64,000 nt of DNA from the NCBI GenBank assembly GCA_026119935.1, contig JALRMH010000042.1, forward strand, positions 62,001 to 126,000. The letters run 5' to 3'. This document shows positions 1 through 11,606 of this stretch, piece after piece. The notes below the pieces were generated by a model. The model saw nothing but the letters and a program-made list of their open reading frames with translations, was not told where the DNA came from and ran no database searches. The position numbers and the translations under genes are program-made. Origin of the DNA: Endothia cerciana (taxonomy: Eukaryota; Ascomycota; Sordariomycetes; Diaporthales; Cryphonectriaceae). How positions within the stretch are numbered: the stretch's first letter is position 1; every line of letters starts with the position of its first letter.

Positions 1-60
1 TGGTAGCGATGTTCCTACCGGGGGGTGGGGGTGGGAGAAAGTTCCGGTAAGGTGACCGGT

Positions 61-96
<36 letters not shown>

Positions 97-1083
97 CCGA
101 GCCCGGGCCGGGGGCGGGAATCCCGGCGGACGGCCCGGGTTTTGCCCCACAGCAAGGCTCGGCTTCCCGGACCACGAATTTCTGGTGAGGAGCCAGGATG
201 TGTATGGTTAGGACACGGCAGGTATTCCCACAGCAGGATATTTATTCCCACGCGTGTCTGTTTATCGTTATGGCTTTGTTGCTTCCACGGCTTCGGGGGG
301 GTTCGCACTTTTATTGCCTGAGGTGAGCCCCCCCGGGTGGCCGCCAACCGGCCTAACCCCTGCACGAAGCATGTAAGCTGGTTCGTCAGTCTCGGTCGGG
401 TGGGCACATCCTGCTGAGCAGCAGAGGGCGACGGATGGAAGAAGTACTCACCATGAGGAGAATGAAAAGAGACGTTTGGTGTCGCGCAGGGGCTTCCTTG
501 AGTTCCAATCGGACCTTGTACGGATCTTTGGACAGGGGTAGAGCAGTGGGGCTCCGCGACGCCTTCAGCTGTACCAGAGGTACCAGAGAGGCACCTTAAT
601 ACTGATGCCCTGTGCTACGGTAAGTGGCTATTAGATATAGACTGAATTGGTATGGTCCCGTCTTGTCCTCTTCGATCACATCGGGTTGGGCATGGAGCTG
701 TCTGAGAAGAGCAGGGGCGCGCTCAACAGCTTCGGAGCTGTGCCGTATTTGGGGATTCAAATGACCTGGCAGAGCCGTGTATATATATATATACGGATTG
801 GTCTAGAGCTACTCCCAAGTACGGAAGGGTTTGAACGCAGTGAGAAAATTGGACCCATGATTGACATACAATAAAACGCCGTTCGTTATGAAAGGGGTAT
901 CCAGATATTTCCTTGCCAAGCATGAAGTCCCACCCGTCTCAAAAGTGATTCATAAGCTTCGTCACGAGCGAGGAGGGAGAAAACAAAAAAGAAGAAGAAG
1001 AAAAGAAGAAGAGGGGAAAAGGGCAAGCCCCCTGCCGCATGCTCTGAGGGGATCGTAGGCAGTAACGTCCATGCTACTGGTGG
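1..1083. other. No gene recognised at left edge
   Basis: Short open frames here are mutually inconsistent and none resembles a known family. The stretch contains a (TC)14 microsatellite, an (AT)n run near 779-792 and a purine-rich GAA/AAG tract around 984-1016. It lies downstream of the minus-strand Clr5-ankyrin gene, so part of it is probably that gene's 3' UTR. Confidence 0.5.
65..92. repeat. (TC)14 dinucleotide microsatellite
   Basis: An uninterrupted TC run of 28 nt read directly from the sequence. It lies in non-coding DNA and is likely length-polymorphic. Confidence 0.95.
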
Positions 1084-3377
1084 TTACATCCGTGGCCTCA
1101 GAGCCTGACACCACTCATGCCACAACGACGGGTCATCCTCGGACCCGGTCTCCTCAAATCTCTCCGCCAGCATCCCTCTAACAGCCTCCAGCCGTCCGTA
1201 CGACGGCAGACTCCTTGACGAGCGCGCGATACATGTTTCGAGGATTCCCATAATGCCGTGTCCCTTTATGTCCCGCGCGTATATGTTGGCACCCTTCATC
1301 AGCAGCTTGCTCACGACATGCTTATTTCCGTAACGGGCGGCCATGAGTAGGGCCGTCTCTCCGTGGCGGTTGCGGGCCTCGATGTTCGCGCCGCGGTCCA
1401 GAAGGAGGTCGATGATCTTGCCGATGTACTGACCCTGCTTGTCTTGGTCATCGCTGAGATGGATCGCAAACGCCATGAGGACTGTCAGGCCATGCGTGTC
1501 GTAGTGGTTCACATCCGGTGGGGTGGTCCCAGGTGCAGGTGTTAGCAGGCCCTCGAGGTACTGCGCCCTGAGTTCGATGGGCTTTGGCCTCTCCGGGTCG
1601 TCCTTTCCTCGCTTGCGCTTGATGCCACTGCTAGATGGCTGGTCTGGTACTGGGCTCGTCGGGCTGCTGTATGGCGGGGTGTCGAGCCTCACTTCGGCCA
1701 GACAGTGGAGGCCATTACGACCCTCTTGATCCTCAAAGTTGTGGTTCTTATACGCCTCGGTGACGACGGTGATCAGCTTCTGGTCCTTACTAGCGAAGTC
1801 CTGTGTGTCGTCCTCCTCAGCAAGAGGTGAAAGCGGCGTCGTGCCTGCCTGCCGTGGCGCGGGAAAAGAGTGATCAGTGGGGCGTGTGGGAGGCAGGACG
1901 CCGAATGCGTCCCTCGGTATAGTGCCGGAGGAGGTGTAGTAATTTGAGATGCGGGTGAAGTCCTGGTCATTGTCGGTGAAACGATCGAGCTGGTGGAAGA
2001 ACGTTCGTCCGTACACATCCCGGATGAACACGGCATCGAAGTATTGGGGTCGCCAGAGCAGCCGCAAGACACTGTACAGAGGCGCAGCTTCATTGTCGAT
2101 CCCCGCAAACCACGAAGCACTAAGCACATGGAGGAACGTCTGACCAGCGTGGTTGACCGCCACCGGGTTTACGTCGTCGGACCCGAGGAGACGAAGCGTG
2201 GTCTGAATTCCCATCTCGCTCCCCAGAGCAGAGAAGAGGTGCAGCGGTGTGTTTCCGAAATGGTCGACGCGGGATGCCTGGCCAGTGCCCAGACTCCTGG
2301 CTGCGTGGTCGCAACATTCCTCACCAGGAGTTATGTAGAAGTTCTCATGTGTGTCATCCGAGACGTCATCAGCAATAGTGCACCAGCAGGCGCACATGCT
2401 TCCCTGCAGTTGTTTCGCAAAGTGCTTCTCCATGTTACACGGCTGTACGTATCTCCGGGCCACAAGAAAGTCGCCCGGGACAGCCACGCCGGGGTGAGGT
2501 ACTGGCCCTGGGTGTCCGCGGCGGAGTAGAGTTATGTCAGACGGGGCACGGTGTGGCGACGGCACAGGATGGCTCTCAGTCCCGCCGATAGTGAGCCTCT
2601 TCATCAGGACGGAAACCTGTTTGGCAAAGATGGTTGTGAGAGCGAGACGGTCCCTTATGCTCCTGACGCTGTCCGTGCTCATCTCGGTCGAGGACGAGAA
2701 GACGGTGTCATTCCGGGACGGTGGGGGTAATGGGAATTGGAATGGGTTTGCATTGCCATCCGGTGGGAAGGCGGAATGAACAATGCCTGTTGGAGATGGG
2801 GAAGCGAGAGTACTTGGCGAGGCCAGGTCGGAGCCCATACTGTAGATGCTGTCCTGTTGTGGGCTTCGCATAGCGTCCACATCGTCGAACCGGTTGGTGT
2901 CTGAGAGAGCCGGCGTGTTCGCATCGACCCTCAGCTCATCTCTCAAAACCGGTTCCCCGGCCCCTTGTTCCAACGGTGACCCACTACGCCGCCCTCTTCG
3001 ACTACGTTTGTGGACAAACTTAAACCGGCTGTTCATCTCAGCCCGGTTAGCCGGCCGTAACGGTCGAGGATCCTGGCCGAACATCTTGTGCATCGTCTTC
3101 TGAGCCGAGTTTTTCCTAGGACTAATGTCAGCTCATGCTCCTGTGCACGTATCGAGTGGAGATCGGGGCAGGAATCGTACTTGACGCTGTCGTCCGGGAA
3201 CACGGCCTTGATGATCTTCTCCACAGGAAGTGTGGTATAGACGTAGAGCCTCGCCAGTTTCCTGGATTTGGAGTCGGTCCATTGTGGGGGCCGGCCGATT
3301 CTGGCACCGCCATTACCAGTACCCGGGGAGGAAGGCTTGACGTCGAGGCTCAGGTTTTTGGGTCTAGCTGAAGCCAT
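1084..3377 (-). CDS. Clr5-domain ankyrin-repeat protein
   Basis: Two-exon model of 742 aa: 3377-3181 and 3115-1084. The 65 nt intron (3116-3180) has donor GTACGA, a GCTGAC branch site and a CCTAG acceptor. Splicing restores the frame exactly and completes the Clr5-like domain (about residues 28-95), which starts GRPPQW and continues through KIIKAVFPDDS into QKTMHKMFGQDP. Ankyrin-type repeats follow: a degenerate pair in the middle (HFGNTPLHLFSALG, NHAGQTFLHVLSA) and a clear one near the C-terminus (NRHGETALLMAARYGNKHVV). The rest is low complexity. Clr5 is named after a fission yeast silencing factor; the fungal Clr5-ankyrin family is large and mostly uncharacterised, so nuclear or regulatory action is inference. 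The open frame extends upstream to 3923, but that part looks non-coding. I chose the ATG at 3377, just before the domain. Confidence 0.75.
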
Positions 3378-5163
3378 GACAAGGCTCTGCGGTGTCGTGA
3401 CAGATGAGGTCCTGTCCGTTCGACGTTCACGGGGGTCCTCGAGTTTATCAACGTCTGGAAGCTCACTCGGGATGTGAAAGGCCTCACTCGTTTCAACAGG
3501 GAACAGGTCTTGGAGCGGGTGTGGGCCTCGATGGAAGACCGCAGCAGAAGGGATGAAGAAGCAAGGGAACGTCCATGGCTGCTGAGCCCGGAGGCGCGGA
3601 GTGTTTATTCGATTGAACTGCTGTACAGACGAGGCTCTGTCGACAGGGGGTTGTCCCTCCCTCCTCCGTACCCATGCACAAGCCTGGTTGTGGGCGGATA
3701 ACACAGGCCAGGCTACGATGGGGGGTGTGGTGGGCGTCCTCGGAGCTGAGCAGTCGTTTAGCGGGTCCCCAGGGGTTGTGGATGGCGTGGGGCCCGCACC
3801 TGGAGGCATCTCCTCCCAGGTCTGGAGGTTTTGGTCCCACCGGCTCAGAGGCTGACGTGACACGCTAGACGCCAACTCGGGATATTGTCCCGTTTCCCCA
3901 GGCACGACCATGACGGCCGGCACGTCTTGTCTTGGCTGTCAACTCTGCTGTTGAGCCGCATGTTTCAATCAGTCCAGTCAAGTCTTGGCCGTCTCTGCAA
4001 GGACCTGGCCGATATGCCTGGCGAGAGGCAGCCCCGAGAGAGGAGTGTTCTGGTGTCGCTCGCGAGACTTTTGGGTCCCCTGCACGACTCGATCATACTC
4101 AGGCCCAACAGGATGTGCACAGCGCTTGGAGACGGGTTGCTACCAAGTGGAATAAGGCGATGGTCCGGCCTCGTTTCAAGTGCTCCAACATGAGGTTCCC
4201 TTAACGGGCCGCCTGCATACACGGCCTGTGGATGTGCCTCCTGCGACCGGAGGCAGTGCCTGAACAAGTGGTACACTGCCGCTTGGGATCCAACACACGG
4301 GGTTGTGGCACTTGTGTGGAAAAATGCGCCACACATGCATGCACGCTGGGCGTTCTGCGAGCCGTTCCTGCGGCCAGGCTCGATGGCGCCCTGGGTCGCT
4401 GCTCCGCGGGGATGTACATAACAGTAGCTTTGCCCCTCAGCAGCAGAGAGGGTCATTAGCCTCGTGCCTGTACGTGATAGCCGAGATTCCAGGCCTCTCT
4501 TGGTAGAAGATGCCGACGAGGATTCGGGATGGAGCTCGAGGTTCACATGAACCTTACTCTGGACTCCTTTGGGAGGGCCCGTAGGAAGACATCGCTGACA
4601 TGCACAGACCTCCGGCTCGTCCCACCAAGGAAAAGAAGCCAGCCGTGAGGGCCAGCGGCAGATGGGGCGCAGCACTGGGCCGTGCTTAGTGGCATCCCGA
4701 TCAGACGAATGGTCGGTTGACAGGGATCCGCTTTGGGCAGGATAAGGCTGCGAGAGGGTTTTATGGTACCATAGTAGCGACAGCAGACAAGACGCTGAAG
4801 AATGGACAAGTGGTTTGTCCTTTTGAGAAAAGCAGCAGAGCATCTTCAGCTGCTCTACCACAGTAGCGGCACCGCTGGCTTGTTAGTGGCCGTTTACTGA
4901 CGGTTGAAGATGGGGGTTGTTGGTTGCGTCATTGCTGCTTCCTTGCGCGAGGAGTTGGTAGGCACTGTAGCCCTTGTACGGATGATATCATCACCCGTCC
5001 TGTAGTACTTGGGACTGTATTCGAGCCTTTGGATGATGATCCTACCGCTAGCCTAACTCTTCATACTCACACTGACTCTGTCTACGAGCCTCCAGCATCA
5101 CGAAGGAGGACATCAAGACGAATTACACTTCCAGAGGAACTCACCTTACCCACGTACCGAGTC
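3378..5163. other. Intergenic region, no supported gene
   Basis: This stretch lies between the divergently transcribed Clr5-ankyrin gene and the small gene at 5164, so it should hold both promoters. A 298-codon open frame on the minus strand (3965-4861) has erratic composition, many Cys, Arg and Pro, and no family resemblance. I regard it as chance. Confidence 0.5.
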
Positions 5164-5625
5164 ATGTATCGCCTTGCAATCAGCCTGGCCCGACGGGGTC
5201 CTCACGTCCCACCCATCCCCACCACCACCACCACTAGAGGCCCAGGCACAGCCCTGACAACTTTCTCCCGCCGCACCTACGCCAACTCTGCGCCGGAGAA
5301 AGCCGAGGAAGCCTCCGCCCAGTCTGGCGGCTCACGGTCCAAGGATGCCGCCGAGAGTGCCTCGACCGTCGACGATGACATCACGGCCAAGGGCCGCACC
5401 GGCGGCGGCAGGCCGCTCACGAGCTCCGAGAACCCGCCGCCCCGTCCCAAGATCAACAACGCCAGCGTGCCTGGCACGGGCAAGGACAAGCTGACCAAGG
5501 AGCAGCAGGAGGAGGTCGACAGGCACAATGCTGATTTTGAGAAGAAGCACGATCGTGCCTCTGCCGCGGCGGATGATCAGGTCGACAAGAATTTCTGGTC
5601 CGGCCGGGGCGGGACGCGTCACTGA
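5164..5625 (+). CDS. Small conserved fungal protein, possibly mitochondrial
   Basis: A single exon of 153 aa. The open frame continues upstream to 4924, but the ATG at 5164 begins a basic, Ser/Thr/Arg-rich N-terminus (MYRLAISLARRG) that looks like a mitochondrial presequence. The middle is disordered and Pro/Ser/Gly-rich. The C-terminal third is charged (KLTKEQQEEVDRHNADFEKK) and ends in a DKNFWSG segment. I recall this C-terminal pattern from unnamed proteins of many filamentous fungi, but I know no function for it. Localisation is inferred from the N-terminus only. Confidence 0.65.
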   Translation: MYRLAISLARRGPHVPPIPTTTTTRGPGTALTTFSRRTYANSAPEKAEEASAQSGGSRSKDAAESASTVDDDITAKGRTGGGRPLTSSENPPPRPKINNASVPGTGKDKLTKEQQEEVDRHNADFEKKHDRASAAADDQVDKNFWSGRGGTRH

Positions 5626-6911
5626 GCGTGCGGATGGGCCTTGGGGCCTGGAACAGCTTTGGATTCGTTGAACTACGGCCTCACTACGGTTCTGACGACT
5701 CCGGAATGATTTCACGAGTCTTTTGCCAGACAAGATGCTCATCCTCTAGGGGCAATTCGCTACGGGCCGGTAGCCCCTGCCATGGCATGCTGGTGGGATT
5801 GTCAGTTCTGAGTGGACACAAGAAGTAGATACCCAATAAAGCGTGGTCAGTCATCACAATGGGACCGACTTCTGCCCACCCAGCTATGCATTGGCAGCGG
5901 CAGGAGGACCGAAATATAGACGCGCGGGAAAGTGAAACACGCAGCGAGTTGTTAAGCTGCGCCGCAGAGCCAAGACTCCTCCCCGATCATACAGCAGGAT
6001 CACATAACAGATTGGCCTACGGCATTTAATCCCTCGGCGGGCTACTCTACCGCAGTTTAGCTTGTGATAGGTTCTTCCGGGAGCCACTCTTTTGTCATCT
6101 GGTGCTGTATGCTCTCGCAGTCCACATCCTATTAGTGTAGGCCTCCGACCAGAGTAAGCAAGTACCTACAGGAGTGAGCTGGTATTTTAGACAACTTGGA
6201 CACCTTTCCCTGGTCCACCCCCCTAAGTGAAAATATTTGAATTACATCATTACTACTCGTCGAAGTGTGTAGAATGTCTTGCCTTACCTTTGTATACAGC
6301 CTCCATACGCTATGATGTGCCTGGCCAATCCTGCAACTTGGCCACGATTCCCAAGCATGACCACAGGACCAGTAGCCTATACCGTCAACCTCGACGCCGG
6401 GATCTTCATGGATCCAGGGCTCGTGGCATACTAGATTGGGCAGACGACACTTTCAACCCTTGCCTGCCGTCATCGGAATACCCAAGACCCCTCAAGCACT
6501 ATGGTCGCTATAGGGGGCGCGTTGGGGGCCCGGCGGGGTGCGAGTACTTGGGTTCCGTGCCTGTAAGGTCAACAAAATGGGTTGAGCCATGGTCACGAGA
6601 AGGTTCTGAGTGGCTTTCGCCCTGCCCCGTGTTGGCCATCCCCCGGCCTCCTCGAAGTCTCACACAGGAAGTTCTTCTGCGTTCGCGCATTTGAGAGCAA
6701 GGAAGCGAGTGAATTGAGCAACCTCGGACAGAGACAACTCGGGCGAAGGTAGAGTTTTGGACCTTTGATGACTAAGCATTTCACTGCGGGAAGATCGACC
6801 GACTTTATCGATAATGAAAAGTTACGATTAAGCCCCCGGGGTCGTTTTCTTTTGGGAGATTTTCCCTCCGACGTCCAAACTCTGTGTTCAGCGTCGAGGA
6901 TATTGACAAAG
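5626..6911. other. Intergenic region between small gene and SDA1
   Basis: An AATAAA hexamer at 5835-5840, about 210 nt past the stop of the upstream gene, could serve as its polyadenylation signal. Otherwise I see only short inconsistent frames. The right end should hold the SDA1 promoter. Confidence 0.5.
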
Positions 6912-9181
6912 ATGGGCAAGAGAAAGGTCGGCGCGCTCGACAAGCTGGATGCAGACTTGTAAGAATAGCCCTTCCCCTGTGCTGTCCGCGACTAACGACA
7001 ACCAGGGCGAGTCTCCAGTTCAAAGTTCGCTCGGACCCCAGAAGTTATCAAGACGAGTTCGACCGTCAGTACACAGCCTACCTCGCAACCAAGGAGGTCT
7101 TTCTCGACAGTCCCGCAAATGCAACAAGAGATGTGTCGCAGGACTTTCACGACAAGGTCGATTTCATTGCCCACGTCGCAGACTGCTTCAAGGCCGAGAC
7201 GAAGTGCTTTCCAGATGATCTCAAGGAGGTGCTGACGGAGCACCATGCCGTTCTCGACCCTAATGTGCGCGAGAAGCTTGTTGGAAGCTTGGTATTGCTC
7301 AGGAAGAAGGAGATGGTCACGTCCGAATACCTGCTTACCACCTTGTTCCCAATCCTTGTCTCGACGCCCAGCAAGAGTCTACGAGCTTTACTGTACCAAA
7401 AGATCGTCAGTGACCTGCGCAACTCGAATTCGAAAGTCACGAACCACCCTCTCAACCGGACGATACAAAACGTCCTCTCTATCCTCATCACATCCGACAG
7501 GACCTCGTCAAAAGGCATATGGGCTGTCCGGTTGACGCGGGAGATGTGGCGCCGGCAAATATGGACAGATGCGAAACCCGTCGAGGTCATGAAGGAGGCG
7601 TGTCTCGCCGACAGCGAGAAGGTCTTCGTCGGAGGCACAAGATTCTTCCTTGGTGGGGACAAGGAGAGGGAAGAGATGGAGGATGACAGCAGCGATGAGG
7701 AGGCGATCGATCTCAAGAAGGTCCAGCACCAACAAGGCATCAACAAGAAGACCAAGAAGAAGGCAAAACAGTACAAGGCCGCCGTGGACAAGGTCAAGAA
7801 GCAGGAGCGCAAGAAGAACCAGCCACATCCGTTGAACTTCTCCGCGCTGCATCTGTTACACGACCCTCAGGGCTTCGCGGAGCAGCTGTTTCAGAAGCAC
7901 CTGGCAAACACCAAGTCGAAACTGGCGCTAGAGAACAAACTTCTTGTCTTACAGCTGGTCACCCGGCTGGTTGGTCTGCACAAGCTCACGGTCATATCGC
8001 TCTACTCCTGGTTCATCAAGTTTCTCACGCCAAAACAACAATCTGTTACTTCGTTCCTCGCATCACTAGCACAGGCAACACACAACCTCGTCCCGCCAGA
8101 TGCAATCGAGCCACTTATCATGAAGATCGCGAATGAGTTCGTCTCGGAAGCGGCGGCAGCAGAGGTCGCCGCGGCGGGCCTGAATGCCATTCGCGAGATC
8201 TGCGTCCGGCAACCTCTTGCCATGACTGAGACCTTACTGCAAGACTTGGTGCAGTATCGAAAGAGCAAAGACAAGGGCGTCATGATGGCTGCAAAGGGTC
8301 TTTTATCTCTATATCGTGAAGTCGGCGCGGAGATGCTGAAGAAGAGAGATCGTGGCAAGGAGGCAGTAATGGGCCTACGCAGCGGAGACCTGGCGCAACG
8401 GAAGTTCGGCGAGCAGGATGCTGGTGGCATCGAAGGACTTGAGCTCCTGGAGAAGTGGAAGGAGGAAGAGAGAAAGAAGAAACGCGTGGCACAGGGCCTG
8501 CCAGAAGAAGCTGGTAGTGATGAAGGCCCGGAGGAGGAAGACGGCTTCAACTCCGATGACTGGGATGTCGAGTCGGTAGATAGCAGCGACTCTGGAGGCT
8601 GGATTGCGGTCTCCAGCGAGTCAGAGGATGAAGAGCCTGCGGCCAAGCGACAACGGAAGGGCTCGTCTGAAGCCCCGGAGCTGGTTGACACCAGCAAGGA
8701 GAACGCAGAAGACGAGCTCCAGCGGATGTCGAAGCTCGCGGCTACCACGATCCTCACACCAGCAGATCTCGCCAAGCTACAGGAGCTGCGACTGCAGGCC
8801 AACGTTGATAAAGCCTTGGGGGGCAACCGCTCCAAACACGCTCAGGAACTTGCAGCACGGCACGCCGACGATCCTTTGACGGCAGAGCAGATCGAGCTGC
8901 CGGCCAAACTGCGCAAGACCACCAAGGAGGAAAGGCTTGCCATGGCTAAGGAGGGCAAGCCTGACCGGGTAGAGCACAAATCAACCCAGGCGATACGGAA
9001 AGCCAAGAAGGAGGCCGAGGGCAAGTCAACGTCGAATAAGGAGAAGGCGCGCAAGAAGAACTTCTTGATGACAATTGGCAAGGCGAAGATGAAGCAAAAG
9101 CGGAGTTTGGTTCAGACGAGGAAGGTACTGCAGGCGCATGTTACAAGGAGTAAGAAGGGCGGAAGAAGTGGCAACTTTTAG
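6912..9181 (+). CDS. SDA1: SDA1 60S ribosome biogenesis protein
   Basis: Two-exon model of 740 aa: 6912-6958 and 7006-9181. The 47 nt intron has donor GTAAGA, an ACTAAC branch site and a CCAG acceptor. Splicing gives the typical SDA1 start (MGKRKVGALDKLDADLASLQ) followed by FKVRSDPRSYQDEF. The N-terminal two thirds are helical/HEAT-like. An acidic stretch follows (roughly residues 500-590, rich in E, D and S). The C-terminus is very Lys/Arg-rich and suits a nucleolar RNA-associated protein. In yeast Sda1 is an essential nuclear factor for 60S subunit maturation and export, with a mutant actin and G1 phenotype. Full length is close to the family norm. The open frame continues 5' of the ATG but lies in leader and intron sequence. 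Confidence 0.93.
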
Positions 9182-9745
9182 TTGGCATTAGCGAAGACGA
9201 CTGCATTGCTCGCCGAATAAGAGCTCGAATCTCGAGGCTGAGCTCCTCCACGATTTGACTCGTCCATTAGCGTTGCGGTCTACCCCGCCATTGTCTTAAG
9301 AACGCTTCTCCGTTTCTAGTGAAGCTGACTATCATGGGATGCTTCACATCTATCGTGAGATGCCCTAAGCGCGCCCTGCTTAAAGCTCTCAAGCTAATCT
9401 AAGGAAAGGACCAAAATTGCGGCTCGCCGGAAGAAAATATTAGGAAAAGACTTCCTTGGGGTAGACAGTGGGGAGCGAAGAATCGGAATCATCCTAGGAC
9501 ACTACGTCTTGTCATATCAGGTCATATTTATTTTATCCGTCCGGCTAACAAAAAGACATCACGCTGTCTAAAGCTGCACGATGAGCCATCTTCAAGGCAA
9601 ACGGCTACGTTCCAACCACAACTACTGTTGGACGACGGGATCATAATCACCTTATGCCGATGGGTCTCTGCGTGAGGCTAGTCTCTAGAGTTGACAACCA
9701 TTTGACCTAGAGGAGATGCTTCAAGTTAACTGTAAAGTCTTCCCA

Positions 9746-9775
9746 GGGGGGGGGGGGGGGAAGAAAAAAAAAAAC
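9746..9775. repeat. Poly-purine homopolymer tract (G15 then A-rich)
   Basis: About fifteen consecutive G residues run directly into an A-rich stretch, in non-coding DNA. The exact length is prone to sequencing error. Confidence 0.85.
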
Positions 9776-11448
9776 AGCGGCGGCCCTCATCGTCAACACC
9801 CACCCTTTCCAGGCTAGGACGAGCGCGCGCTCGGTAATCAAGTCTAAGTCTGAGCTTTGGTCGCGGCTACCATGGGACTTAGTCCACTGGAGAGTAGAAA
9901 CTCGCACGCTGAAGGGACCATGTATACATGAACATTGTTACAAATGCCAGTCGCATACATCTGAGCAGTCAGGAAAGGAGGGGAGACTTGCAGAACATTT
10001 GAATACCAGACAACAATGATTCCGTCGGATATATGACTTCTTCCAAAATCATCGTCACCTGCCGCGTTCTCCCATGGATTTTGCTACGGCATGAGCTTTG
10101 CCACACCTGCGGACTTAAAGTACCGAGGCGATGCTCCAGCTACTGCACCATGGCTCGCGACAGCTGAGCAATGCTAAGGAACGAGAACGAAATCCGGACC
10201 TCAAAGGTGCCAGTGAGGACATTCAAAGAGACAGAATTGTGACAGAATGGAGCCGCTTGTGCGTTACATCAATAGAGGCCTCGTCGTAAGCTCACAAGAG
10301 CCATACAGCTTGGTCAAGGCTCACAGGTTGTATTGGCAACATTATCTGAGTATTGAGAGGCCGTAGTATACATGTATCAGCACAGCAACTCGAGGCATCA
10401 AGTTAACCTGAGAGGGGGGCATGCAGTCGGGACAATATTCTCCAATCAGTCCATTCGATGTATATGCAAGTACAGCCAGACCCGGCCCACGTGTCAAGTG
10501 TTTCCTATCTTTTAGCTTTATTTTCGCTTGGGGTGCGTGTGGCCTTCAGAAAAAGGCAATCCTACATCGGCCAGCACGAACATCAGATGCCATGAATAAA
10601 GATCATGTGGCGTGTCTTGCTCTTGAGGAGCACTTCGAGCCCGCTCCGACCGAGGTTGACATGCTACACCTGGGCACCCCTCGCAGCAGCTCCACTTCGC
10701 TCCCAACAGAATCGGGTACGCGCCAGCCTCGAAAATTGTTCTTTATGCAACTTTGGACATGTTGTATGACATCGGCAAGCAGGACGCATGGACCGATGTA
10801 GTACACGACAGCAGATTCGGGAATGTATCATATGCCTCGGCCGGGAATGCGGTTACGTGGTTGCATCAGCCATCACGGATCCGGTAGGTCCCAAGAGTTT
10901 TATCTGGCGACGACCCTCTTCCCCCCCTGCGAGCCCCCCGGCCATCACGACATGTATTGATTTTCTCACGCCCTATCAAAAGTGGAAGCCGAAGAGCCGT
11001 AGCCTTGCCTGACGGCAGATGGTCTCCACCCATCTTGCCCCGAAGCCCGACGACAAGCTGAGAGCCGGCACCAATCACGATGCCCACAGCACGGCTTCGC
11101 AAGGTAAGGCAAGCGAGGATCACTATATCGCCCAGCTTCAAGAAGGTGCTGCACCTTCAGCCAAGGTGCCCACGGCAGTGCAACGCCGTGGGACCCACGG
11201 GCATCCATCAACTTGGCATGGAAGGCATCATCGAAGCCAAGGACAATGGAATACTGACCTGAGCTTCCCTTTCTGGAAGCCTCCCACCGATATGCTCAGT
11301 TCGTACCGTGGTTATTCCGCAGGACGTGAAGCTGATTGGGAGCCTGGACAGACGAGCTGACCTTGCCTTAATGCTCAGCTTCTGCAATCGGCCTGGTCGA
11401 TCCATCGTGGTTGCTACGCCTGACGTCCCTTGGAGACCACCGCATCTT

Positions 11449-11454
11449 TATAAA
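11449..11454 (+). promoter_or_regulatory. TATA box of the pepsin-like protease gene
   Basis: TATAAA within the context CTTTATAAAC, about 150 nt upstream of the ATG at 11607. The C/T-rich segment after it fits a fungal transcription start region. Strong TATA boxes are usual for inducible secreted-enzyme genes. Confidence 0.55.
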
Positions 11455-11606
11455 CGACGTGATGCTCCGTCGGACTCCTCGATGAGTTGTACAGGCCAGC
11501 TTCTGCTCTTCGCTCGCAGTGTTCCCAAGGCTCGTCTTCCTCCGGGCTGTCTCGTTCTTTAGGGTACTCTCTGAGTCTCGCTCTCTTGCTCCTGCCACAG
11601 TACAAG

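Larger units (their letters stand above)
9182..11606. other. 2.4 kb intergenic region upstream of secreted protease
   Basis: No open frame here resembles a protein family. A purine tract of G15 followed by AAG and a long A run occurs at 9746-9775. The left end is the 3' side of SDA1; the right end carries a TATA box for the aspartic protease gene. The length is large for this gene-dense window and may reflect regulated expression of the protease (inference). Confidence 0.5.

Noticed and set aside
3965..4861. Minus-strand open frame of 298 codons
   Set aside because: Composition is erratic, overlapping frames are equally long, and no motif or family is recognisable.
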